Shown here in pieces: positions 59,092 through 64,000 of a DNA stretch of 64,000 nt. This DNA is from Testudinibacter aquarius (GTDB lineage Bacteria; Pseudomonadota; Gammaproteobacteria; Enterobacterales; Pasteurellaceae), in assembly GCF_004342725.1 (NCBI RefSeq), contig NZ_SMCP01000006.1, positions 1 to 64,000 of the forward strand, written 5' to 3'. Below the pieces are notes generated by a model. That model searched no databases and was not told where the DNA came from. It saw nothing but the letters and a program-made list of their open reading frames with translations. Each line of letters begins with the position of its first letter. The first letter of the stretch is position 1. The position numbers and the translations under genes were made by a program.

Positions 59092-59695
59092 AAATCACCC
59101 CCTGAATAGAATTAGCGGCTAAAGTGCGGTTGATTCGCCCGGCAAAGCACAACACATAATCACGGGCTAATATGGCTCGTGCCTGTTGCTCGCTGGTGGC
59201 GGCAATGCGTAAACGGTGAATTTGATTGGTGGTGTCGGTGCGGTTGATACCGATAAATAAATAGATCATGGCTGTAACTCCGTGTTTGATTTTAGAAGTT
59301 ACCGCTGAAGTTTCGAGGCTTGGGCGGTAACGTGCGACGGGCTCGAAAACTGCGATACACGGAACACAGCAAAGGGCGAAACCTTTCCCATCGCACGCCA
59401 CCATTGATAGAAATTTACCCTCCCGAAAATTCGGGAACGTATTTGCTTTGGGTGTGCGAATGCTACGCATAAAAAAACACGCATTATTAGGCGTGTCATG
59501 CGCCGTATATCTATTCGAGTTTCGAGGCTCGGCAACCGATTTTGCGGCTGCGGGAACAAAATAACCTAAAGTGCGGTCACTTGTAAAGTGATTTGGGTCA
59601 CGTTTTTGAATATTGGTAGGGTGTCCGCCGTTGGCTGATACCGCCGCCAACGTTTGGGTGCTAATGGTTTTTCGGGTATAATCTGGCTTAGCCAT
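59084..59695 (-). CDS. Icd/Ash-like phage protein (host division inhibitor-like family)
   Basis: A 203-residue protein. The C-terminal part, MIYLFIGINRTDTTNQIHRLRIAAT and EQQARAILARDYVLCFAGRIN, matches the Icd/Ash-like family common in enteric and Pasteurellaceae prophages and satellites; relatives include the phage P1 cell-division inhibitor. The first half is basic and less conserved. The ATG at 59695 with TAAGGATAAG upstream is chosen; 158 further in-frame codons cross the promoter and operators and are not coding. First gene of the primase operon. Confidence 0.75.
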   Translation of the reverse strand: MAKPDYTRKTISTQTLAAVSANGGHPTNIQKRDPNHFTSDRTLGYFVPAAAKSVAEPRNSNRYTAHDTPNNACFFMRSIRTPKANTFPNFREGKFLSMVACDGKGFALCCVPCIAVFEPVARYRPSLETSAVTSKIKHGVTAMIYLFIGINRTDTTNQIHRLRIAATSEQQARAILARDYVLCFAGRINRTLAANSIQGVIYA

Positions 59696-59725
59696 AGTCT
59701 TATCCTTAGTAAGATGGTTGGTTAG

Positions 59726-59759
59726 AACGCCCTTGAGTGTTGCGCCACTTTGGGGCGTT
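59726..59759 (-). promoter_or_regulatory. Structured leader of the Icd-primase operon
   Basis: AACGCCC at 59726-59732 and GGGCGTT at 59753-59759 pair, with nested GTG/CAC inside, in the ~100-nt leader upstream of the Icd-like gene. A leader structure here recalls the C4/CI antisense-RNA control of phage P1 and P4; the match to those RNAs has not been tested. Confidence 0.45.
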
Positions 59760-59782
59760 TGCTTTTTGGTGCTTTGTTTGTT

Positions 59783-59827
59783 ATGGTAATTACCATGATT
59801 TAAACTATAATATATGGTACGTACCAT
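59783..59827. promoter_or_regulatory. Twin palindromic operators of the Arc-like repressor
   Basis: ATGGTAATTACCAT at 59783-59796 and ATGGTACGTACCAT at 59814-59827 are perfect 14-bp palindromes with the same ATGGTA half-site, 31 bp centre to centre (about three helical turns). One sits in the spacer of the leftward promoter, the other at its start site. The adjacent ribbon-helix-helix protein is the obvious ligand; this is inference. Confidence 0.75.
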
Positions 59828-59832
59828 TGCAA
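59804..59832 (-). promoter_or_regulatory. Leftward promoter for the Icd-primase operon
   Basis: On the minus strand TTGCAA (59827-59832), a 17-bp spacer and TATAGT (59804-59809) form a strong promoter. A rightward TATAAT at 59806-59811 for the repressor gene overlaps it, so the two promoters are back to back across the operators. Confidence 0.7.
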
Positions 59833-59840
59833 GGGGCAAT

Positions 59841-60011
59841 ATGAAAAAAGTTGAAAAAAGATCACCGCAATACCAGATGCGATTAGTTGAAGAATTTCGC
59901 CAGCAGTTGGAGGAACAAGCTAAAATTGATGGCGCTGGTTCACTGGCAACGTGGATTAAACGGATTTTGCGTAAAGAACTCTCTGCCCGTGGCATTGAGC
60001 CGAAAGGGTAA
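59841..60011 (+). CDS. Arc-like ribbon-helix-helix repressor
   Basis: A 56-residue protein. YQMRLVEEF forms the DNA-binding strand, RQQLEEQAKIDG helix 1 and SLATWIKRILRKEL helix 2, the Arc/MetJ fold. It is the only rightward gene in this element, divergent from the Icd-like gene, with AAGGGG before the ATG. Twin palindromes lie between them, so it probably represses both promoters. The transcript ends at 60212-60240. Confidence 0.82.
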   Translation: MKKVEKRSPQYQMRLVEEFRQQLEEQAKIDGAGSLATWIKRILRKELSARGIEPKG

Positions 60012-60211
60012 TAGATTGATTTTAAAGCAAAGCGCAAAATTGCGTTTTGTAGGATTGAAGCAACCGAATCAGAAATTACGTTAAAAACTGAATCAGGTAG
60101 GGTAGAAGTTGAAAAATTATCATTGCAATAATTTTCATGTTTGATAAAATTATCATGATTTAAATTCATAATAGCTCCTTTGGATTAAATCACCTGTAAG
60201 TTAAAAGTTTT

Positions 60212-60240
60212 TGCCGGGTGTGGTTACCCGGCATTTTTTT
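60212..60240 (+). terminator. Terminator of the repressor transcript
   Basis: TGCCGGGT-GTGGTT-ACCCGGCA, an 8-bp GC-rich stem, followed by seven T on the plus strand. It lies about 200 bp after the repressor gene and against the end of the converging 113-residue gene. Confidence 0.85.
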
Positions 60241-60580
60241 AAGCCTTAATTTGTCGAATAGCGCTGGTTACATCGTCTATTGTGATTGGGCGTACATCGT
60301 GGCAGCGATTCCGCTCGCGTTGCTGATAGCGCAACTTCTCATTAAAAAGGCGGACAAGTTTGACAAAATGATCGGGATTTTTAATCGTGTAGCGGGTGTA
60401 GTGTCTGCCTGCCTCGGTTTTTTCCCTCTCTTTGTGAATCTGAATATATAAGGTTCGTTCTAGTTCGCTTATTTCATTGCGGGCATTCAGAAAATGAACT
60501 TTGAAATATGTTTCTTTTTCGCTTACACCCTCCAACGGTTTATAAATCAACTGGCAAATAATCATCATTAATCTAGTCAT
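60239..60580 (-). CDS. Phage protein, unknown function
   Basis: A 113-residue basic protein that I do not recognise. Visible features: FKVHFLNARNEISELERTLYIQIHKEREKTEAGRHYTRY-type charged helices and a tail ITIDDVTSAIRQIKA. It starts at TAATG overlap with the AlpA stop codon, so it is translated with AlpA. Confidence 0.6.
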   Translation of the reverse strand: MTRLMMIICQLIYKPLEGVSEKETYFKVHFLNARNEISELERTLYIQIHKEREKTEAGRHYTRYTIKNPDHFVKLVRLFNEKLRYQQRERNRCHDVRPITIDDVTSAIRQIKA

Positions 60581-60798
60581 TATGCGGCTCCTCTAGTTGC
60601 TTTCTGTTGCTCGATCCATTCGTTAACTTCGGCTAAATCCCAGCGGATAAAGTTGCTTGTCAAGCGGATAGGCTGCGGAAATTGATTTGTTTTGACTAAC
60701 TCATTGAGTTTTGTGCGGCCAAAGGACAGCATTGTCATTAAATCGGCAGTGCTGATCCATATTTGGTTTTTTGTAGGACGGTTTTTTGATGTTTCCAT
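60580..60798 (-). CDS. alpA: AlpA-family phage transcriptional regulator
   Basis: A 72-residue MerR-like winged-helix protein: WISTADLMTMLSFGRTKLNELVKTNQFPQPIRL then FIRWDLAEVNEWIEQQ, the AlpA pattern. In P4-like elements and Gram-negative phage-inducible islands, AlpA activates the excision or satellite genes. It is followed with TAATG overlap by the 113-residue gene. Confidence 0.87.
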   Translation of the reverse strand: METSKNRPTKNQIWISTADLMTMLSFGRTKLNELVKTNQFPQPIRLTSNFIRWDLAEVNEWIEQQKATRGAA

Positions 60799-60881
60799 TA
60801 ATAAATCCTTTCATCTGGTTAATAACGATAAGTTTGTTGTCTAGACGAAAGTAATTTAACTGAATGATTTGAGAGGAGGAA

Positions 60882-60932
60882 ATGATCAAAGTATCTTATG
60901 ATCAGATTTAGATCATAAGATACTTTGATCAT
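60882..60932. repeat. Perfect 22-bp inverted repeat
   Basis: Arms at 60882-60903 and 60911-60932 are exact complements starting ATGATCAAAGTATCTT, with a 7-base centre AGATTTA. It lies between the 199-residue gene (upstream) and alpA, 15 bp after the stop codon of the former. It has no T-run and is AT-rich, so a protein-binding site or replication origin is as likely as a terminator. Confidence 0.8.
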
Positions 60933-60947
60933 GAGTTTGCGGATTTT

Positions 60948-61547
60948 TTAAATAATTCCGGCTTCTTTTAGCCATCTTTTCACGGTGATTGGTGTTACTT
61001 TTAATTTAAGTCTTGCTAAAACCTCTCTTGCTAGTTGACTGTCATTTATTTCAGTACGGTTAGATTTAATCTCCTTAGCAGTTTCGCAAACTTGTTCTTT
61101 TATTCTATCCTTTCCATTATATTTATTTTGCCCTGTTTTCTTTCCATTAAAGTGGTTTTTCACTGCTGGCATTACATCAGATTTTTTTGAAAGAAAAACG
61201 GAGTGTGCCTTGATATTATTCAGCATTGTATCAGCTATTAAATTATATTTAATTTTTATATCTACTGCATGATCAAGATAGCCATTAACTTTTTCAGAAT
61301 TAATCATGTTTCTAGATGTAATAGTAATTAATAGATCAATATAATCTTTTTCTAAGTTTAAAATCATTTGTTTTAAATTTTCACATTGTAATAATATTGT
61401 TTGATTAGCATCTAATATTGATTTTTTCTTTATACTATTAATGACAAGATTTCGCATAGCGTCATTATCTAAGGCATTGGCGATTCCGCTTGTTATTTCT
61501 GAATCGAGTTGTTCTTTTACAAGATTTCGTAACTCTTCTTCTGTCAT
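60948..61547 (-). CDS. Phage-element protein with possible C-terminal DNA-binding helix, unknown function
   Basis: A 199-residue protein I do not recognise. The first ~110 residues are helical and acidic/Leu-rich (EEELRNLVKEQLDSEI, LKQMILNLEKDYIDLLI). A basic middle follows (NHFNGKKTGQNKYNGKDRIKEQ), then DSQLAREVLARLKLKVTPITVKRWLKEAGI, which looks like a helix-turn-helix. AAAGGATAA precedes the ATG. Low GC compared with its neighbours suggests separate origin. Confidence 0.65.
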   Translation of the reverse strand: MTEEELRNLVKEQLDSEITSGIANALDNDAMRNLVINSIKKKSILDANQTILLQCENLKQMILNLEKDYIDLLITITSRNMINSEKVNGYLDHAVDIKIKYNLIADTMLNNIKAHSVFLSKKSDVMPAVKNHFNGKKTGQNKYNGKDRIKEQVCETAKEIKSNRTEINDSQLAREVLARLKLKVTPITVKRWLKEAGII

Positions 61548-61610
61548 AGCTCATTATCCTTTGTAATTATCATCAAGGAAATCATAACAAAAGTGGGGCT
61601 GTGAAAAAAC

Positions 61611-61640
61611 TTGTTTATGGATCATTATCTGACTTATGAT
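61611..61640 (+). promoter_or_regulatory. Promoter of the candidate small RNA
   Basis: TTGTTT at 61611-61616 and TATGAT at 61635-61640 with an 18-bp spacer, on the plus strand where no protein gene follows. Confidence 0.55.
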
Positions 61641-61646
61641 AAAATA

Positions 61647-61758
61647 TGACCGTTCAGCAAAATAGTTTGCTGAATAATTTGATTAACTAACCACTCGTAA
61701 GCGGTAAAGTTAATCGTGATAGGTAATGAAATCCCACCTTGCCAGTGGGATTTTTATT
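61647..61758 (+). ncRNA. Candidate phage small RNA (~110 nt)
   Basis: After the promoter come three stem-loops: TTCAGCAAA-ATAG-TTTGCTGAA (61653-61674, perfect), ATTAACT...AGTTAAT with inner ACC/GGT (61682-61714), and AAATCCCAC-CTTGCCA-GTGGGATTT (61729-61753) followed by TTATTT, a factor-independent terminator. No reading frame fits. It runs against the direction of the phage operon, so it would be antisense to a leftward read-through transcript. This is the layout of P4 CI or P1 C4 immunity RNAs; the identity is inferred. Confidence 0.55.
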
Positions 61759-62215
61759 TGGTTCCGGCTAGCTTTTTCATTTCGCTAAAGTAGATTTCAA
61801 GTGCTTTATTTGTTGCTTTATCTTTGCTTTCGTTAAAACCTTTTTCCATAAACGGGCGGGCTTCCATTTTCTTAGTGCCATATTCCAACATCCACCAGTA
61901 AAATGGATCGGTTCTGTCTTTGGTATTTTCGCCAACTCTTGCCATTTTGCGCCCCTTGGTTCGCATGATTCTAATAATGGCTATCCCTGAATTGCCGTCT
62001 TTTCTGATTATAGTTTTATGCCGGATATTGTTTTTGATCGTTCCCCGTTGTCGGAAATTAGAACTACGCTTTAATAACGGCGCTTGGGGCTTGATCGTAT
62101 TTTTTACCTCTTTAGCGGCCGCATTTAATCCCTTTCTCATGGCTTTTTTATGATCTTTTAATGCGCCCGTTACTTTACCGACAAAAACAGATATTTGTTT
62201 ATCAAATGTACTCAT
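61754..62215 (-). CDS. HK97 gp10-like phage protein (tail completion/neck)
   Basis: A 153-residue basic protein of the HK97 gp10 family: MRKGLNAAAKEVKNTIKPQAPLLK near residues 26-50, and DPFYWWMLEYGTKKMEARPFMEKGFNESKDKA near 103-135, which is the family signature. It helps join head and tail in tailed phages. Its usual neighbours (portal, protease, capsid) are missing, and a foreign cassette lies upstream. Confidence 0.85.
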   Translation of the reverse strand: MSTFDKQISVFVGKVTGALKDHKKAMRKGLNAAAKEVKNTIKPQAPLLKRSSNFRQRGTIKNNIRHKTIIRKDGNSGIAIIRIMRTKGRKMARVGENTKDRTDPFYWWMLEYGTKKMEARPFMEKGFNESKDKATNKALEIYFSEMKKLAGTK

Positions 62216-62267
62216 ATTATAGGCAGCCTCACTAAATTAGATTTCTTTCATCTATAATAATATCAAG

Positions 62268-62299
62268 AATAATAAAAAAAGCACTACTTTAGTAGTGCT
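62268..62299 (-). terminator. Terminator of the GNAT-like cassette
   Basis: AGCACTACT and AGTAGTGCT form a 9-bp stem with a two-base loop; on the minus strand seven T follow. It ends the two-gene cassette before the gp10-like gene. Confidence 0.82.
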
Positions 62300-62335
62300 T
62301 CCTCAATGTTATTATTTCTTAAATGCTATTATTTC

Positions 62336-62506
62336 TTAAGCAGCATTTTTATTTTTATGAATCTTTTTTCTACCATGTGCCTCTTGTCCTTTAAACAAAA
62401 AGCGATTATCATCAAGCATTTTAGGGGCAGCATTTATTAACAACTCCATTGCCTTTCCGGTGCGCTCATAAACTTCTTTAGCTGAAAATTCTACTGATTT
62501 TTTCAT
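62336..62506 (-). CDS. Small basic protein of the cassette, unknown
   Basis: A 56-residue protein: KKSVEFSAKEVYERTGKAMELL, then NAAPKMLDDNRFLFKGQEAHGRKKIHKNKNAA with a strongly basic end. I do not recognise it. AAGGTGG precedes the ATG at 62506, 10 bp after the stop of the GNAT-like gene, so the two are co-transcribed. It could be a partner, such as an antitoxin, but this is a guess. Confidence 0.55.
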   Translation of the reverse strand: MKKSVEFSAKEVYERTGKAMELLINAAPKMLDDNRFLFKGQEAHGRKKIHKNKNAA

Positions 62507-62516
62507 ATTATCCACC

Positions 62517-63053
62517 TTAATTACCTTTGATGCTATCTTCAATAAGATTTTGTAATTTATCCATTCCTAAAATAAAATCTTCTTCGCCATCTTCTACGAA
62601 TCCAAATTGCTTATAATAGCTTCGTAGAATTTCGTTACCTTTTTCAACATCAATTAGCTTAATATATTGACCTTGAATTTTTGACATAAATATAAAAGTG
62701 GCAAACATAGAAAATAAAAACATTTTCCCATCTAGATAGATACTATTACCAAACTTTTCGATGCCATAAATCTCTAATGTTTCAGCTTCAATTTTATAAG
62801 AGGCTAAAAAAGCACCTATTGGCGCATCAATTCCTTTGCGTGTTGCATCCTTTAATTTAAGACAAAAGTCAAAACTACTATCTGTACTATAATAACAAGT
62901 AATAATGTAATCCCAATTTAGCTCCCCATAACCGCGTTGGAGTAGTATAAAGTCATTATCGTTTATGCTACCTACTGCAATAGGTAAATTAAATTGTTCA
63001 AGGAGTAACTGAAAATCACATAGGGTTGCACTAATTAGGTGTTCAAACTTCAT
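62517..63053 (-). CDS. GNAT-like (acetyltransferase fold) protein
   Basis: A 178-residue protein. Its centre, GAFLASYKIEAETLEIYGIEKFGNSI, and C-terminus, IKLIDVEKGNEILRSYYKQFGFVEDG, follow the GNAT pattern (strand, helix, then YYKQFGF). The classic acetyl-CoA loop (Q/RxxGxG/A) is not clear, so activity is uncertain. Low GC and its own promoter and terminator mark it as cargo. It lies directly after terminase, where capsid genes would be expected. Confidence 0.5.
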   Translation of the reverse strand: MKFEHLISATLCDFQLLLEQFNLPIAVGSINDNDFILLQRGYGELNWDYIITCYYSTDSSFDFCLKLKDATRKGIDAPIGAFLASYKIEAETLEIYGIEKFGNSIYLDGKMFLFSMFATFIFMSKIQGQYIKLIDVEKGNEILRSYYKQFGFVEDGEEDFILGMDKLQNLIEDSIKGN

Positions 63054-63101
63054 CTTGTAACTTGTCGTCTTTGCTTGTAGCTTGCCGTTGCTTGTCTAGT
63101 C

Positions 63102-63130
63102 ATTCTAGCCGCTCTACTTAAAAATATCAA
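63102..63130 (-). promoter_or_regulatory. Promoter of the GNAT-like cassette
   Basis: On the minus strand TTGATA (63125-63130), a 17-bp spacer and TAGAAT (63102-63107) lie about 50 bp before the GNAT-like start. Together with the terminator at 62268-62299 this makes a free-standing unit. Confidence 0.68.
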
Positions 63131-63229
63131 CTATCGCTATTTTGTGACTTTTTTAGTCACCTGCCGAATTAATCAATAAAGGTTTTTGCAGTGCTTTTTT
63201 AACGTCGTTTGTTGGTGCTATTGGTTAGG

Positions 63230-64000
63230 TTATAAATCTATGCCGTTGAAGTTATCAAGGGCGGTTTTGTGTGCTTCGCTCATTTCAAAAGCAATATCGC
63301 CATATTCAAGTTGATACGTGCCGAACGCCATTAAAAAAGCAATTGCCGGGTCAATTTTGTTAGCCGATTTCTTTTTGTTGGGCTTGATGTTGGCGTTGGC
63401 GTCAGTTTCCATGACTACATTAGATAGCGCCCAGGTTAAAACCGGATCGCCGTTGTGTTCGATGACTTGCCGATTGATCAGCACTTCCGCCGATTTCGCT
63501 ACCGGGCTGAAACGTTGATAAGTTTGCGGAAACGGCTCTACTTCAAGCTCTGCGCCTTGTAACTGGGTTCTGAGGTGCGTGGCGTTCCAGACATCAAAGC
63601 CGATCATGCTGATGTCAAATCGTTCTGCGTCTTTTAAAATGTCATCTCGAATCGTGTCATAATCGATACAATCGCCCTCGGTAGTGCGTAACCAACCTTG
63701 GCGCACCCATTGCCGATAGATAGCACGGTTCTTGTTGGCCACGTTGTTAAGCTGAAATTCGGGGATATAGTGCCGGGCATACAACCGCACTTTGTTACCG
63801 TGCGGAAAGGCATAACATACGCTGGTTAAATCGTTGGTACTGGATAGGTCCAAGCCCATATAGCATTCTTTGAGGTGTAAATCGTCTTCGCTGTAATCCC
63901 GTTGACACGCTGCCCAGTTGCCATCACCTAGCCACGGTGTCGAGCCTTGGCACCACACATTAAAACGCTTGGTCAGCATTTCCACCCATTCCGACGGTAT
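63230..64000 (-). CDS. Phage terminase large subunit, C-terminal part (runs off window)
   Basis: The reading frame is open to the window edge; about 256 residues are seen. The RNase H-like nuclease domain is present: YMGLDLSSTNDLTSVCYAF with its metal Asp, SMIGFDVWNATHLRTQLQ with another, and NKIDPAIAFLMAFGTYQ near the end, matching HK97-type TerL. The N-terminal ATPase must lie beyond 64000. The next phage gene leftward is gp10-like; portal and capsid are absent. Confidence 0.9.
   Translation of the reverse strand: MPSEWVEMLTKRFNVWCQGSTPWLGDGNWAACQRDYSEDDLHLKECYMGLDLSSTNDLTSVCYAFPHGNKVRLYARHYIPEFQLNNVANKNRAIYRQWVRQGWLRTTEGDCIDYDTIRDDILKDAERFDISMIGFDVWNATHLRTQLQGAELEVEPFPQTYQRFSPVAKSAEVLINRQVIEHNGDPVLTWALSNVVMETDANANIKPNKKKSANKIDPAIAFLMAFGTYQLEYGDIAFEMSEAHKTALDNFNGIDL

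Larger units (their letters stand above)
55866..64000. mobile_element. Phage-derived element (satellite-like or reduced prophage), right end outside window
   Basis: Next to a tRNA cluster lies an integrase stump, P4-type primase-helicase, Icd/Ash-like protein, Arc-like repressor, AlpA, HK97 gp10-like protein and large terminase subunit. All but the repressor read leftward. No portal, capsid protease, major capsid or tail gene is seen between terminase and gp10. Integrase, AlpA and P4-type primase together are typical of Gram-negative phage-inducible islands and P4 satellites; a worn prophage is the alternative. Confidence 0.75.

Noticed and set aside
60012-60131. Open stretch of about 36 codons in phase after the repressor stop codons
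   Set aside because: It has no ATG or GTG start and follows two stop codons (TAA TAG); it may be chance or an old tail of the gene. The rest of 60012-60211 is AT-rich with no supported gene.
59696-60169. 158-codon N-terminal extension of the Icd-like gene
   Set aside because: It runs across the promoters, twin operators, leader hairpin and the antisense of the repressor gene; the ATG at 59695 has a good ribosome site.
63144-63160. Small hairpin GTGACT-N5-AGTCAC between terL and the GNAT-like gene
   Set aside because: A 6-bp stem with no T-run is too weak to call a terminator.

Overview
The window is chromosomal DNA from a member of the Pasteurellaceae. The 9-bp uptake signal AAGTGCGGT and its complement occur dozens of times, often as inverted pairs that end transcription units. 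Gene content and order (nudB-yebC-ruvCAB, cydABX-ybgE-ybgC-tolQRAB-pal with a P6-type Pal) also fit this family. I cannot name the genus; a complete sulfate-assimilation cluster and a pectin locus point away from Haemophilus influenzae.

Layout. 0.2-4.5 kb: hexose-6-phosphate mutarotase, a ParDE-type toxin-antitoxin pair, tag glycosylase, a group III truncated globin gene broken by a repeat element, and cmoB/cmoA. 4.9-16.8 kb: a general porin, a DUF945 protein, aspS-nudB, an unrecognised exported protein, yebC, a GGCC-type (NgoPII/HaeIII) restriction-modification pair inserted between yebC and ruvC, ruvCAB, and a small exported protein. 17.3-25.3 kb: cytochrome bd oxidase operon and the Tol-Pal operon. 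25.6-26.0 kb: four tandem tRNA-Lys genes. 26.1-40.4 kb: a SulP permease and the sulfate-assimilation cluster cysTWA <-> sbp-cysGHDNJI. There is no cysC; CysH carries the iron-sulfur cysteine motifs of an APS reductase, so the pathway runs sulfate -> APS -> sulfite -> sulfide without PAPS.

40.5-49.8 kb: an oligogalacturonide (pectin) catabolic locus, nearly all on the minus strand: PL9 exo-pectate lyase, oligogalacturonide lyase, sodium:solute symporter, KdgF, a DhuI-type isomerase in place of KduI, KduD and KdgK, with a divergent IclR-family KdgR. The products feed KDPG; no aldolase is in the window. 49.9-54.9 kb: GlcNAc uptake and catabolism (nagE <-> nagBA-nagC). 55.1-55.6 kb: tRNA-Met, Leu(TAG), Gln, Gln, Leu(CAG).

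55.9-64.0 kb (continuing past the end): a phage-derived element next to the tRNA cluster. It has an integrase stump, P4-type primase-helicase, Icd/Ash-like protein, AlpA, a divergent Arc-like repressor with two palindromic operators, an HK97 gp10-like protein and a large terminase subunit, but no capsid, portal or tail genes in view. This resembles a phage satellite (PICI/P4-like) or a strongly reduced prophage. It also carries a well-formed candidate small RNA, a perfect 22-bp inverted repeat, and a self-contained two-gene cassette (GNAT-like protein plus a 56-aa basic protein) with its own promoter and terminator where capsid genes would be expected. This element is the most novel part of the window.
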